Assembly (NCBI RefSeq): GCF_020740535.1 | Contig: NZ_CP082362.1 | Span: forward strand, 5,082,501-5,146,500 | Direction of reading: 5' to 3' | Length of the DNA: 64,000 nucleotides | Origin: Streptomyces profundus | GTDB taxonomy: Bacteria > Actinomycetota > Actinomycetes > Streptomycetales > Streptomycetaceae | Shown: positions 32,817 through 41,527 of the stretch, piece after piece | How positions within the stretch are numbered: position 1 is the first letter of the stretch | Layout: each line of letters opens with the position of its first letter | Made by a program: the position numbers and the translations under genes | The notes under the pieces: generated by a model | The model's input: only the letters and a program-made list of their open reading frames with translations | What the model was told of the DNA's origin: nothing | Databases searched by the model: none

Positions 32817-33158
32817 TCAGCCGATTTCCAGGCTTCCGCCGATGGCGACGTCCTGGTCGTAGCAGCCGACGTCGAGATAGGTCGTCTGATCGGCCTGGAG
32901 CCGCGTCCAGGGCGAACTGACGTCATATACATAGCCGTCGGCCGTCTGACACCACACGGTGGTCCGGGCGCGGTCCGTGCCGGTCGCCGAGTCGCAGGCG
33001 ACATAGAAGTAGCCGGGCTCGCCGTCCGCGTTCCACAGCCCGGTGGTGCACACCGACGAATAGCCGGCGGCCATGGCCGCGGGGGCCGCCGAGACGATGG
33101 CGGCGGTGGCCAGTGCGGCGGTCGCCAGGCCGGCGAGCACTCTCTTTCGTTTGGTCAT
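32817..33158 (-). CDS. small secreted Cys-containing protein
   Basis: This 113-residue protein has a Sec signal peptide (MTKRKRVLAGLATAALATAA, cleavage after MAA near residue 31). The mature 82 residues contain four Cys residues and a strand-rich pattern (SVCTTGLWNADGEPGYFYVACD, TVWCQTADGYVYDVSS, TYLDVGCYDQD). Family not recognised; the size and disulfides suggest a compact secreted beta protein. It is the last gene of the minus-strand cluster. Confidence 0.75.
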   Translation of the reverse strand: MTKRKRVLAGLATAALATAAIVSAAPAAMAAGYSSVCTTGLWNADGEPGYFYVACDSATGTDRARTTVWCQTADGYVYDVSSPWTRLQADQTTYLDVGCYDQDVAIGGSLEIG

Positions 33159-33211
33159 GCTCTCTTCGGTGTCCTCTCTTGATGGACCCGGGCGATATTT
33201 CGCCTGGGAAG

Positions 33212-33943
33212 TCAGAAGTCGATCTCCAGATCGACGTACCCTCGGATACGAATCTTTCGCTCGCATGGCGGCTGGGGCTCGATCAGCCGGGTGGGCGGTC
33301 TGATGGCGAACTTGTTCTTGCCGTCGATGACCTTCTTCTCCCACCGGTCCGCCTGGAACGCGACGATCGCCGTCTTGGCGGCGATGTTGTCCTTGAAGGA
33401 AGTGAGCACGTCCTTCGGTGAGTTGGCCGGCGTGTTGATGTACCCGCTCATGGCGGCGTCGAGGTTCCTCAGGTTGTCGAACGCCGGCTGTCCGATGATG
33501 GGCGCGCTGGTGAGTTCGAAGTTCTCCTTCGGGTCGTCGGAGCGGTGCTCCTCCTTCGGCCCGCCGAAGAGATTGCCTGGGAGCCAGCAGTAGAGCTGGA
33601 CAAAGGTGTCCCAGGCGCCGTCTTCCCCCGGCCGGGTCGTCGCGCTTTCCTTGTGGCGGCAGTTGTGCAGATCGGTGAGCAGGTTCTCCAGGTTCTCGTG
33701 GTCGCGACTGTCGATGTTTGTGCCGTAGTTCTTGAAGTTGGCCTTGATCTTCGCGGCGAAGTCCTTGACCAGCGCGAAGTGGGTGCCGTTGAGGATCAGT
33801 TGGTTCCAGAAGTTCACCAGTCGTTGGCAGGGAATGACGTGGTGCCGCACCAGCGGCACGCTCACCCCCTCGATGGTTCCGTTGGGCAGCGAGGCATAGG
33901 GCGCGCTGACCCGTGCCAGCTTGAGGTTGTATTCCTTGGCCAT
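33212..33943 (-). CDS. HHVIP/LPGN protein, possible HNH-like nuclease
   Basis: This 243-residue protein without a signal peptide has RHHVIPCQRLVNFWN at residues 33-47 and LPGNLFGGPKEEHRSDDP at 121-138. A His-His-x-x-Pro followed by an Asn in LPGN and a further His is the order seen in His-Me-finger (HNH/AHH-type) nucleases, including many toxin domains. The catalytic set would be His34/35, Asn124 and His133. This is inference from motif order. The rest is helical, with a strand-rich, basic C-terminus. It lies between two secreted-protein genes. Confidence 0.6.
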   Translation of the reverse strand: MAKEYNLKLARVSAPYASLPNGTIEGVSVPLVRHHVIPCQRLVNFWNQLILNGTHFALVKDFAAKIKANFKNYGTNIDSRDHENLENLLTDLHNCRHKESATTRPGEDGAWDTFVQLYCWLPGNLFGGPKEEHRSDDPKENFELTSAPIIGQPAFDNLRNLDAAMSGYINTPANSPKDVLTSFKDNIAAKTAIVAFQADRWEKKVIDGKNKFAIRPPTRLIEPQPPCERKIRIRGYVDLEIDF

Positions 33944-33966
33944 GTCGCTCTGTTTCTCTCCTTCGG

Positions 33967-34449
33967 TCAGCGGGGGATGAAGTGCCAGCTCTGGGCGCTG
34001 TCGCCACACTCGTAGGTCAGCACGCGGGGGCCGAACCACTGCCGGGACAGGCAGTGGTTGTTGGACTGGCTCACAAAGCGTCCGGAGGTCGCCTCGTAGT
34101 TCCACCGCTGGTCGGCGGTGAAGCCGCACCACTGGGTGGTGACCCACCAGCCCGGCTCGCCGGCGGTCAGGCACTCCACCGAGGCGAAGTTGACGAGCTG
34201 GCGGTCGTGGGTGTCGTAGTGCCAGACCTGCTCCTCGTCGTCCGGGTCGCACGCCTCGGTGAACACCTCGCCGGTGTCCTCGTCCGCGGCGAGGCATTCG
34301 CCGGAGTACGGGTTCTCCAACTGGCCGAAGTAGCTCGCGCGTGGGGCTGGCGCGGTGTCGGCCGCCCCCAGCGCGGCGGCGGTGGTGGTGGTGCCCAGAA
34401 GAAGAGCCAGCGCGGCGCCCAGGGCCGCGCCATAGTGCGTGAACCGCAT
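33967..34449 (-). CDS. secreted ricin B-type lectin
   Basis: This 160-residue protein has a signal peptide (ALGAALALLLGTTTTAAALGAA) and one beta-trefoil. The three QxW-type repeats are visible as EQVWHYD, DQRWNYE and AQSWHFI, each preceded by a CL(A/T/S) pair (GECLAADE, VECLTAGE, NHCLSRQ). It probably binds a carbohydrate outside the cell. No catalytic domain is attached. It lies 27 bp after the 615-residue paralogue gene. Confidence 0.85.
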   Translation of the reverse strand: MRFTHYGAALGAALALLLGTTTTAAALGAADTAPAPRASYFGQLENPYSGECLAADEDTGEVFTEACDPDDEEQVWHYDTHDRQLVNFASVECLTAGEPGWWVTTQWCGFTADQRWNYEATSGRFVSQSNNHCLSRQWFGPRVLTYECGDSAQSWHFIPR

Positions 34450-34476
34450 ATCTGAAAGACCTCGTGTTTCTCGTGT

Positions 34477-36324
34477 TCAGGCGACGGCCTCAGCCGTGCC
34501 GCGCGGAATTCGAATGTGCAGGGACCAACTCCCACAGGCGTTGATCCAGGGGCCGGGCGTCCCGTCGTTCTCCAACCCTTGGAGCGTGACCCGGTATCGG
34601 TAGCGGGCCGCGAAATCCCTGGCGCTGGAGTAGATCAGCCACCGGCGTGGTCTGTTGTCCTCCTTGTCGCTCCAGGAGAACGAGGCCCGGTAGTTCTCCA
34701 GCGGGATTCCGTCAGCGCTCAACGCCTCGAAATCCGCCGTCAGTTTCTCGCCGGTGCGCAGTCCGGGTTGGAGGACCAGGGGATAGACGTCGAGATAGGG
34801 CAGCATTCTGGGGGAGACATCGATCGCGATGTCGTTGAGGAGGGATCCGCCCGGGTCCGGGTCGATATCCAGCTGAGCGCTGTCGACCTGGGCGATGACC
34901 AGCTCCGTGTTCACGTTGTCGGTGCTGAGCAGCACGGCGCGACGGACAAAGGTCCTGTCCGGTGTCCACCCTGGAGGGGGATGCGGAACCTCCTGGGCGG
35001 AACGCATCGTGGTGCGGTAGTTCCAGAGCTGGGGCTCTTCCCCCGGCTGTTCGGCCTTGGGGAAGACATGCGCCTGGTAGACGAGTTCACCCGAGGCGTC
35101 GGGATAGCCGCAGCTGACCGTGAGCGCGGAGACCACGGGGTTGTCGTGCGCCAGGACGGGGCGGAACACCCGCGACAGGTCCTGGTTCTCGCTCTCCGGA
35201 TACCGGTCGAGGAAATAGCGGGCGGGCTCCCGGCGGATCTCCGTGAACTCGTTGGCGAAGCTGGTCGGCACACTGACCGGTCGGAGATAGCGGTTCACCC
35301 CGACCAGGACCACCTTCAGGCTCGCTCGCGCGCCGTCCCCCGTCTCCTCGGCCACCCGCCAGCTCGCGCCCCAGGGGTTGGGCGGCCCGTCCTCGTCCTC
35401 GGACAGGGCGGTCGGGCGGGAGGCCGGCGCCATCAGGACGGACTCGCGGGCCAGATCGAGGAAGACGCCGTCGAGGAAGCCGGTCTCCTCCAGCAGCCGT
35501 TGCCGGTATGTCTCGCCGTCGGGGACCCGCTCGTCCAGCTCGCACTCCACGCTCAGCGCGCCCTCGGCGAGCAGCTTGCGGCCCGCGTTCCGCACACCGT
35601 CCCAGGTGATGTCGCGTCCGTCGCCCCGGCCGAGCGACGCCGCCTCGGCGAGCAACGCCTCGCCGACGGCGCCGCGGGCGCCCCCGAAGACGAGCCGGGT
35701 GATGGGGGCGCCGAACTCCAGGCCCACGGTGCGGTTCACCATCAGGGAGTCGTCGCCCTCCACCACGGCGCGCTGGAAGAGCTGGGTGTAGTAGGTGCCC
35801 AGCAGCGTGGTGTAGGCGCGGGAATCCGTCGCGCTCATCGGCCCGGCCTCGTCGCCCTGTTTCTCGCAGTACCAGGGGTCGACGCCGACCAGGCGAGCCA
35901 CCCGCTCGCTCCTCGCCGCGATATTGGAGAGCGTGGTGTGGGTGTACTGATAGGTCAGCGGAAGGAAGTTGGCCGGGGTGTGGGAGATCCATCCCCAGTA
36001 CGGGTCGTTCTTGGGGCAGGAGGCGAGGAAGTTCCGCGTCGTCTCGTTGAGGATGTCCTCCGGGATCACCGTGCCCAGGGTGAAGCGAACCGCTCCGCAG
36101 ACGCTGTCCTCGGGCGTGGGTTCCCGGTGGTAGCGGGTGAACTCAAAGGAATACCGGTCGGTTTCCCGGGCGAGATGCAGGCGGTCCGGCAGCCAGTGAA
36201 AGAGCGAGGGCTGGGAGGCGCTGCGGAAGGCGTTGGCGAGATCCGGATAGAAGACGAGGTGGTACCCACCGAGGTGCCAGGAACGAGATCCCGCCACCTC
36301 GGTGGGGCCGAGCATCACGGGCAT
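34477..36324 (-). CDS. large uncharacterised protein, paralogue B
   Basis: This 615-residue protein is homologous to its upstream neighbour. Shared parts are the N-terminal GYHLVFYPDLAN...LFHWLPDRLHLAR and, in the C-terminal half, CGYPDASGELVYQAHVF, PPGWTPDRTFVRRA near residues 450-463, DPDPGG and RRWLIYSSARDFAARYRYRVT. It has no signal peptide, membrane helix or known catalytic motif, and looks like strand-rich beta-sandwich modules. The ATG follows the neighbour's TAG with no gap, so the two are made together. Family not recognised. Confidence 0.75.
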   Translation of the reverse strand: MPVMLGPTEVAGSRSWHLGGYHLVFYPDLANAFRSASQPSLFHWLPDRLHLARETDRYSFEFTRYHREPTPEDSVCGAVRFTLGTVIPEDILNETTRNFLASCPKNDPYWGWISHTPANFLPLTYQYTHTTLSNIAARSERVARLVGVDPWYCEKQGDEAGPMSATDSRAYTTLLGTYYTQLFQRAVVEGDDSLMVNRTVGLEFGAPITRLVFGGARGAVGEALLAEAASLGRGDGRDITWDGVRNAGRKLLAEGALSVECELDERVPDGETYRQRLLEETGFLDGVFLDLARESVLMAPASRPTALSEDEDGPPNPWGASWRVAEETGDGARASLKVVLVGVNRYLRPVSVPTSFANEFTEIRREPARYFLDRYPESENQDLSRVFRPVLAHDNPVVSALTVSCGYPDASGELVYQAHVFPKAEQPGEEPQLWNYRTTMRSAQEVPHPPPGWTPDRTFVRRAVLLSTDNVNTELVIAQVDSAQLDIDPDPGGSLLNDIAIDVSPRMLPYLDVYPLVLQPGLRTGEKLTADFEALSADGIPLENYRASFSWSDKEDNRPRRWLIYSSARDFAARYRYRVTLQGLENDGTPGPWINACGSWSLHIRIPRGTAEAVA

Positions 36325-38295
36325 CTACTTGCGCCGTGTCTTCTTCGTGGCCTTGATGGTCACGCCCTTGTCCCCCTGCTTGGGGATCGGCACCCGGGGG
36401 CCGAGGTTGTTGTTGGCGTCGTAGGCCTTGGACCACTCGACGCCCTCCTCGTAGTCCACCACGGTCACGGTGTACTGGAAGCGCTTCAGCTCGGGGGCCG
36501 GGCTGATGATCCAGTGCCGGTAGAGATCCTTGTCCCCGTAGTCCAGATAGAAGTACGCGGGCTCAGCTCCCTCGATGACCTTCCCGTCCTTGTCGACGAG
36601 TTCCATCATCAACTCCGCGTACTGATCCTCCTTCACTCTCCCGGAGAACATCGCCCTCACATGCATGAGGTTCTCCGAGGAGGCACGCACCTCGATGATG
36701 TCGTCCTTGACCGGTGTGCCATTGGGCTCCGGATCGATCTGCACATGGGGCTCGGCCACATGCATGACGATCTTCTCGTTGGTGGAGTCCGGCTCGTTGA
36801 AGTGAATGGCGCGCTTGATGAAGGTGCGGTCTGGCTCCCAGCCGGCCGGCGGGTTCTTGACGTCCCCCTCGTCCCACATGATGGTGGAGTACTCCCAGCG
36901 CTCCAGTTCCTCGCCGGATGCCGGGCGGGTGAAGACCTTGGACTTCCAGATCAACGTCCCCTTGTCGTTCGGGTAGCCGATCTGGATGGAGAGCGAGTCG
37001 TAGATGCCGAGCGGCCATTCGGCGTAGGCGGCACTGACCCGGTTGATCTTGGCGGGCCAGTCGTCCAGGTGCACCACCGGGAAGTACTTCTGTTCGTCGC
37101 CCGGCTTCATCTCGTTGAACATGCCTTCGAGGGAGCTGGAGACGGAGGTGGTCTGGCGGTGGCTGAACTGCATCTCCTCCTCGTAGGAGATCTTGACCTT
37201 GATGACTTCCTCCCGGGACCTCAGGGAGAGCCCGCCGCCGCCCCACCAGCTGAACGGCGAATCCGATGAGGAGGACTCCGCCGGGGTCTCCTCCTCCACC
37301 GGCTGGAAGATGAAGTTCCTGCCGAGTTCGGTCATCTTGTCCACCAGCAGGTCGGACTTCTCCCTGAGGTACTTGGCCAGCTCGTCGGCGCCGGGGAAGT
37401 TGCCCGCGGGGGTGATGGTGACCTTGATCTTCTCGTTCTTGATGACCTCGTCGAACACGCGCTTGACATCGGCCGACCACCAGATGCTGTGGGCTTGGGC
37501 ATCCATCGAGAAGTGTTCGTAGACGGACTCCCAGTCTCCCTCGATCCTCAGGGAGACCTTGGGCGTCCACATCTCCACCTCCATGACGGAGTTGGCGTAG
37601 ACGGGACTTGTCGCGGCGTCCTTGAAGCCCTTGTAGAGGACCTCAGCCGGATATCTGCTGACGATCGCGGCGAACGCCTGCTCGGTGTTGGGGTCGATGG
37701 AGCCGCCTGCCTCCCCCTGAAAGACCCAGAGCCATTCGTTGGGGTCGAGACCCTTGGGATGGCCGCCTCTGATCAGTGACTCATGGGCCTGGTCGTCGAA
37801 ATTCGACCTCTCCACGACGGACACCTTGCCGGACTCGTCCAGCTGGGCGAGCTTGAAGCCGTCCCTGGTCACCTTGATTCCGGAGAGGGACACCGTGTTC
37901 GCCATACAGGTCACCGTCTGGAACTGGGGCTTGCCGCCGCCGCTGTTCCACAGGCCGTTGGAGTTGTTGGCGCAGTGCGCCTCGACCTCCATCATCGCCT
38001 GCTTGAGGACGGTGCCGTCGGGCTTTCCCGTGACGGTGAGGGAAAGCAGCCCGCCCGCGACATCGTCCTTGCCTTCGCCCTGCCCGGCGAAACGGAGAAG
38101 GGAGAACTTGAAGTCCCCCTCGTCGCCGTTCTTTCGGGCCACCCTCAGGGACTCTGGAAGATAGTAGTAGACGGGGTTCTTGCCGGCCTGGATCAGATCG
38201 TAGTTGTTGGCGTCCGGGAAGAAGGTGATGACGTAGCCCTGCTTGCTGACCGTGGTGGTGCCACCGGCCATCGTCGGGCCAATGGGATCGACCAT
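36325..38295 (-). CDS. large uncharacterised protein, paralogue A
   Basis: This 656-residue protein shares its N-terminus (GYVITFFPDANN...VYYYLPESLRVARKNG, near residues 20-60) and C-terminal half (IGYPNDKGTLIWKSKVF, AGWEPDRTFIKRA near 485-497, DPEPNG, RHWIISPAPELKRFQYTVTV) with paralogue B. Between them is a unique segment with VISPAG-like strands and a Gly-rich WWGGGGLSL linker. No signal peptide. The ATG at 38295 is chosen for the GGAG 7 nt upstream; in-frame ATGs at 38379 and 38481 would place the conserved 29-bp motif inside the gene. It ends in Lys/Arg-rich KKTRRK. It is the first gene of the cluster. Confidence 0.75.
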   Translation of the reverse strand: MVDPIGPTMAGGTTTVSKQGYVITFFPDANNYDLIQAGKNPVYYYLPESLRVARKNGDEGDFKFSLLRFAGQGEGKDDVAGGLLSLTVTGKPDGTVLKQAMMEVEAHCANNSNGLWNSGGGKPQFQTVTCMANTVSLSGIKVTRDGFKLAQLDESGKVSVVERSNFDDQAHESLIRGGHPKGLDPNEWLWVFQGEAGGSIDPNTEQAFAAIVSRYPAEVLYKGFKDAATSPVYANSVMEVEMWTPKVSLRIEGDWESVYEHFSMDAQAHSIWWSADVKRVFDEVIKNEKIKVTITPAGNFPGADELAKYLREKSDLLVDKMTELGRNFIFQPVEEETPAESSSSDSPFSWWGGGGLSLRSREEVIKVKISYEEEMQFSHRQTTSVSSSLEGMFNEMKPGDEQKYFPVVHLDDWPAKINRVSAAYAEWPLGIYDSLSIQIGYPNDKGTLIWKSKVFTRPASGEELERWEYSTIMWDEGDVKNPPAGWEPDRTFIKRAIHFNEPDSTNEKIVMHVAEPHVQIDPEPNGTPVKDDIIEVRASSENLMHVRAMFSGRVKEDQYAELMMELVDKDGKVIEGAEPAYFYLDYGDKDLYRHWIISPAPELKRFQYTVTVVDYEEGVEWSKAYDANNNLGPRVPIPKQGDKGVTIKATKKTRRK

Positions 38296-38381
38296 GCCGA
38301 AACTCCAATTGGTTGGCGAGATGGCGCCGACGGTGTCGACTGCCGGCGACAGCTTGCCTGTCGGCCAGGAGAGGTGCATCC

Positions 38382-38410
38382 GAAGAAGCGTTTCCTCCCT
38401 CCGAACGAGG
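38382..38410 (-). promoter_or_regulatory. shared 29-bp motif, minus-strand copy
   Basis: Read on the minus strand this is the motif found at 31378-31406 with 27 of 29 positions identical (CCTCGTTCGGAGGGAGG, then AAACGCTTCTTC). It lies 87 bp upstream of the chosen start of paralogue A. The surrounding gap 38296-38602 is AT-richer than average (a TATTTATAT block at 38549-38557) and holds no other gene. Confidence 0.75.
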
Positions 38411-38589
38411 GACACGGAATCACACCGACTGGACGTAATGCCGCCATCCGTTTCGGATAACGGGATGCCGGAGGACATCAACGCCTCAGGAATCGGGGGA
38501 GTTTTCGAGTCATGGGCAGGGAAGAGATCAGCGGGGGGTATTTATATCCCTCATCCGCACGATTCTTTTGATGAGCGCCGCCGTTTTCC

Positions 38590-38615
38590 GGCCCGGGGGT
38601 GCTCAGCCCCGGGCC
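38590..38615 (-). terminator. hairpin at the end of the XRE-cupin gene
   Basis: GGCCCGGGG pairs with CCCCGGGCC over an 8-nt loop that contains the stop codon of the regulator. It should reduce read-through from the regulator into paralogue A. Confidence 0.55.
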
Positions 38616-39160
38616 AGCGTTACCACCCAGAGGAAGCGCGTCACATCGGAGCCGGCCTCGAAGGTGTAGGGGTGCGTGCTCGCCAGCCGGGCCGACTCGC
38701 CCTCGTCGATCCGCAGTTCGGACGCGTCCGACCGGACGCGAAGGTGGCCCTGTTGGACATGGGTCATGGAGTCCGCCACACCCGTCGACGGCGTGACCCG
38801 GTAGCGGTCGGCACCGACCAGATGCCACTTCCACAGCTCCACGGACACCTGGCTCGTCTCGATCGCCTTGAGGAGGTAGGCCCAACTCCCGTTCGGCGTC
38901 GACCACACCTTGACGCCGTCGGGCGAGGGCTCCCCGAGCACGCCGACCAGTGCGGGGAACGTGGTCCCGAGCGCGAAGGCGATCCGGTCGACCGTCCCCA
39001 GGCTCGGATTCGCCTGGCCCAGCTCGATTTGCGTGAGCATCCGCCGGCTGACCCCGCTGAGCTCCGCGAGCCGCACGAGGCTCAACCCCGCGCCCTGCCG
39101 CACCGAACGGATGCGGTCGCCCAGCAGTACGACCACCTCGGGGCGGATCCGCTCGCCCAT
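38603..39160 (-). CDS. XRE-family regulator with C-terminal cupin
   Basis: This 185-residue protein has an N-terminal XRE helix-turn-helix (LGDRIRSVRQGAGLSLVRLAELSGVSRRMLTQIELGQANPSL) and a cupin-2 sensor domain (VELWKWHLVGADRYRVTPSTG, then HVQQGHLRV and GESARLASTHPYTFEA). This layout is common in regulators of small-molecule export or catabolism. The ATG at 39160 has GAGGAG close upstream; a GTG 15 nt earlier is possible. It is divergent from the MFS transporter, its likely target. Confidence 0.92.
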   Translation of the reverse strand: MGERIRPEVVVLLGDRIRSVRQGAGLSLVRLAELSGVSRRMLTQIELGQANPSLGTVDRIAFALGTTFPALVGVLGEPSPDGVKVWSTPNGSWAYLLKAIETSQVSVELWKWHLVGADRYRVTPSTGVADSMTHVQQGHLRVRSDASELRIDEGESARLASTHPYTFEAGSDVTRFLWVVTLARG

Positions 39161-39295
39161 GCGCTCCTCACCCACCTACCGGCCATGGCCCTCGACTGCG
39201 CACTATACTGCTCACCGTCCGTCGGGCGGGCGGCGAGCCGAACCACAGCGCCGTGCGTCTGTGGGGAGATGGGGGCCTGGGTGACCTGGACGCGA

Positions 39296-40495
39296 ATGAC
39301 CTCGTCGCCACGGGTGGCGGCCGGTTCCGGCTCCCGGCTGGACATCGTACGGTGGCAGGCAGGGGCCGGGACCTTCGGAGTTCCGCAGGCGGCTGCCCCG
39401 ATCGCCTTCGGTCTGGTGGCGCTCCCGATCACGGGGACGGCCGCCTCCGGCGCCGCGATGGTCTTCGCCATGACGACGGCGCAGGTGCTCGGCTCCGTTC
39501 CGATAGCGCGCCTGGGCGCGCGGTTCAACAGCGTGCGCTACCTGCGGGCGCTGATAGCCGTCCGCACCATCGCCCTCGCCGCCGTCACCGTGCTCGCGTC
39601 CCTCGGCGCTCCCTTTCTCTCGCTCATCGTCATGGTCGTCGCGGCCGGAGCCGTCAACGGCGCGGCCCACGGCTATCAGCGCCTGCTGCTCAACTACCTG
39701 GTGGACGCACGCGGGTTGCCCCGCGCGTTGGGTGTGGCGGCGACGCTGAACGAGATCACGTTCGCGCTGGCGCCCGTGCTCGCGTCGCTGCTCGGCGCGA
39801 TCTCCCCGGTCTGGGCGATGGTGGCGATGACGGTGCTCGGCGTGGGGCCCATGGTCCTGATGCCCGCCGTTCCGCGGGCGCGCGGACGGCGGAGCGGCGA
39901 TCCCGTCCCCGCGCGGCAGCGGTTTCCCCGCGAGGCGTCGCTCTGGCTGGTCTGTGCCGCCGCCGGCAGCGGCACGGTCGCCGCCGTGGAGGTGGGGGCC
40001 GTTTCGTTCGCGCTCTCCTTCGACCTCGCCCCGAGTTGGGCGTTCCTGTTCGCCTCGGTGCTCTGCCTTGGTTCGATCGCCGGCGGCGTCTGGGTCAGTG
40101 TGCGCAATCGCATCGCCCGGAACGGGGAGGTCGTCGGCTATCTCGCGGCCACCACGGCGGGGTCGGCGTTGGTCCTCACGGGCGGGAACAGCGTGCTGAC
40201 CCTCGCCGGCGCCGCCGTCATCGGGTTCTTCCTGCCGAGCCTCGGCACCTTCTACTCGCTGATCCTGGATCGGCTCGCTCCGCCCTCGCGCCGGGCGGAG
40301 ATGTTCGCGCTGCTGCGCACGGCGAGCGCGCTCGGCGTCATCGCGGTCAGCGGACTCCTCGCGCTCCTGGGGTTGCGCGCCGCACTCGTCGGCAGCTTCG
40401 CCGCCCTGCTCGGGGCGCTCTGCCTCGTGGTGCTGCACTCGGTGTTCCCACGCGGTGCTGCCCGCGCCCCCCGGCGGACGGGCCGTCACGAGTAG
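39296..40495 (+). CDS. MFS transporter
   Basis: This protein of about 399 residues has twelve hydrophobic helices in two halves, with the MFS loop-2/3 pattern ARLGARFNSVRYLRAL after helix 2 and RLAPPSRRAEMFALLRTA between helices 10 and 11. It is probably a small-molecule exporter. The ATG at 39296 has a weak ribosome site; an in-frame GTG at 39281 with GGGGG upstream is a good alternative. It is divergent from the XRE-cupin gene, 135 bp away. Confidence 0.88.
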   Translation: MTSSPRVAAGSGSRLDIVRWQAGAGTFGVPQAAAPIAFGLVALPITGTAASGAAMVFAMTTAQVLGSVPIARLGARFNSVRYLRALIAVRTIALAAVTVLASLGAPFLSLIVMVVAAGAVNGAAHGYQRLLLNYLVDARGLPRALGVAATLNEITFALAPVLASLLGAISPVWAMVAMTVLGVGPMVLMPAVPRARGRRSGDPVPARQRFPREASLWLVCAAAGSGTVAAVEVGAVSFALSFDLAPSWAFLFASVLCLGSIAGGVWVSVRNRIARNGEVVGYLAATTAGSALVLTGGNSVLTLAGAAVIGFFLPSLGTFYSLILDRLAPPSRRAEMFALLRTASALGVIAVSGLLALLGLRAALVGSFAALLGALCLVVLHSVFPRGAARAPRRTGRHE

Positions 40496-40660
40496 CGGAA
40501 ACCGGCGTGCGCGGTGGGGGCGGTGCTGGTCCTGTGCGCGGGGTGTGGACGTTTCTTCACCGTCGGCGGTGTGGGCGAGTCGGGTTACCCGCCCGTAACT
40601 TGACAGGGTCCGTCGCTGTGACATGAGCCACACCGAGATCCTCGGGTGAGGAGAGCCGCC

Positions 40661-41527
40661 ATGCCCTTCGGGAAGTCCGGACCGTCAAGAAGAGCCCGAT
40701 TCGCCCTGCTCGCCGCCCTGTTGGCCCTGCCGTTGCTCGCCCTCCCCGGCGGCACGGCGAACGCCGCCGCCGCGACCGGCGGTTGGAACAAGACCGACTG
40801 CGTCTCCGAGCATCCGCGCCCCGTCGTCCTGGTCCACGGCACCGGCGCCAACGCCACCCTGAACTGGCTGGGCCTGGCCCCCTATCTGGTCGAACGCGGC
40901 TACTGCGCCTACTCGTTGGACTACGGGCAGCTGCCGTGGCTGCCGGTCTTCCACGGCCTCGGACCCATCGAGGAGTCCTCGGGGCAACTGGCCGCCTTCG
41001 TCGACGAGGTGCTCGCCGAAACGGGGGCCGACGAGGTGGACCTCGTCGGCCACTCCCAGGGCGGGATGATGCCCCGTCACTACCTGAAGAACCACCCGGG
41101 CGCGGCGGACAAGGTCAACGCGCTGGTCGCCATCGCGCCCAGCACCAACGGCACCACGCTGCTGGGGCTGACCGCGCTGCTCGACGTCTTCCCCGGGCTC
41201 GCCGACGCCATCGACGGCTTCTCCCCCGGGATGCTCCAGCAGGTGGTCGGCTCGGACTTCCTCACCGAGCTGAACGCGGACGGCTACACCGTGCCCGGCG
41301 TGGAGTACACCGTGATAGCCACCCGCTACGACGAGGTCGTCACCCCCTACCGGACGCAGTTCATCGACGAACCCGGCGTGCGGAACGTGCTGCTCCAGGA
41401 CCTGTGCCCGCTGAACATCTCCGAACATGTCACCATCGGCCTCACCGACCGGATGGCCTTCCACGAGGTCGTCAACGCCCTGAACCCGGCCGCCGCCGAA
41501 CCCACCGACTGCCGGCACATCCTCTGA
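40661..41527 (+). CDS. secreted lipase (class 2 alpha/beta hydrolase)
   Basis: This 288-residue protein has a basic N-terminus and signal peptide (ARFALLAALLALPLLALPGG, cleavage after ANA near residue 35). The mature enzyme has the oxyanion-hole segment PVVLVHGTG, the nucleophile Ser132 in GHSQGG, an Asp in TRYDEVVTPY and a His in SEHVTIGL, as in the LipA/EstA group of actinobacterial lipases. Four Cys residues probably form two disulfides. GAGGAG lies upstream of the ATG. It hydrolyses esters outside the cell. Monocistronic. Confidence 0.92.
   Translation: MPFGKSGPSRRARFALLAALLALPLLALPGGTANAAAATGGWNKTDCVSEHPRPVVLVHGTGANATLNWLGLAPYLVERGYCAYSLDYGQLPWLPVFHGLGPIEESSGQLAAFVDEVLAETGADEVDLVGHSQGGMMPRHYLKNHPGAADKVNALVAIAPSTNGTTLLGLTALLDVFPGLADAIDGFSPGMLQQVVGSDFLTELNADGYTVPGVEYTVIATRYDEVVTPYRTQFIDEPGVRNVLLQDLCPLNISEHVTIGLTDRMAFHEVVNALNPAAAEPTDCRHIL

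Noticed and set aside
34516..37269. A 917-codon plus-strand open frame
   Set aside because: It is antisense to the two large paralogues, which show homology to each other and clean coupling. Its composition (Gly/Val/Arg-rich) is that of a GC-driven shadow frame.
31538..38295. An extracellular contractile injection system
   Set aside because: No sheath, tube, baseplate or AAA+ genes are present; the metalloprotease motif alone is not enough.
38296..38481. Starting paralogue A at 38481 or 38379
   Set aside because: These starts would place the conserved 29-bp motif within or at the edge of the coding region; the ATG at 38295 has a clear GGAG, and homology to paralogue B begins only after it.
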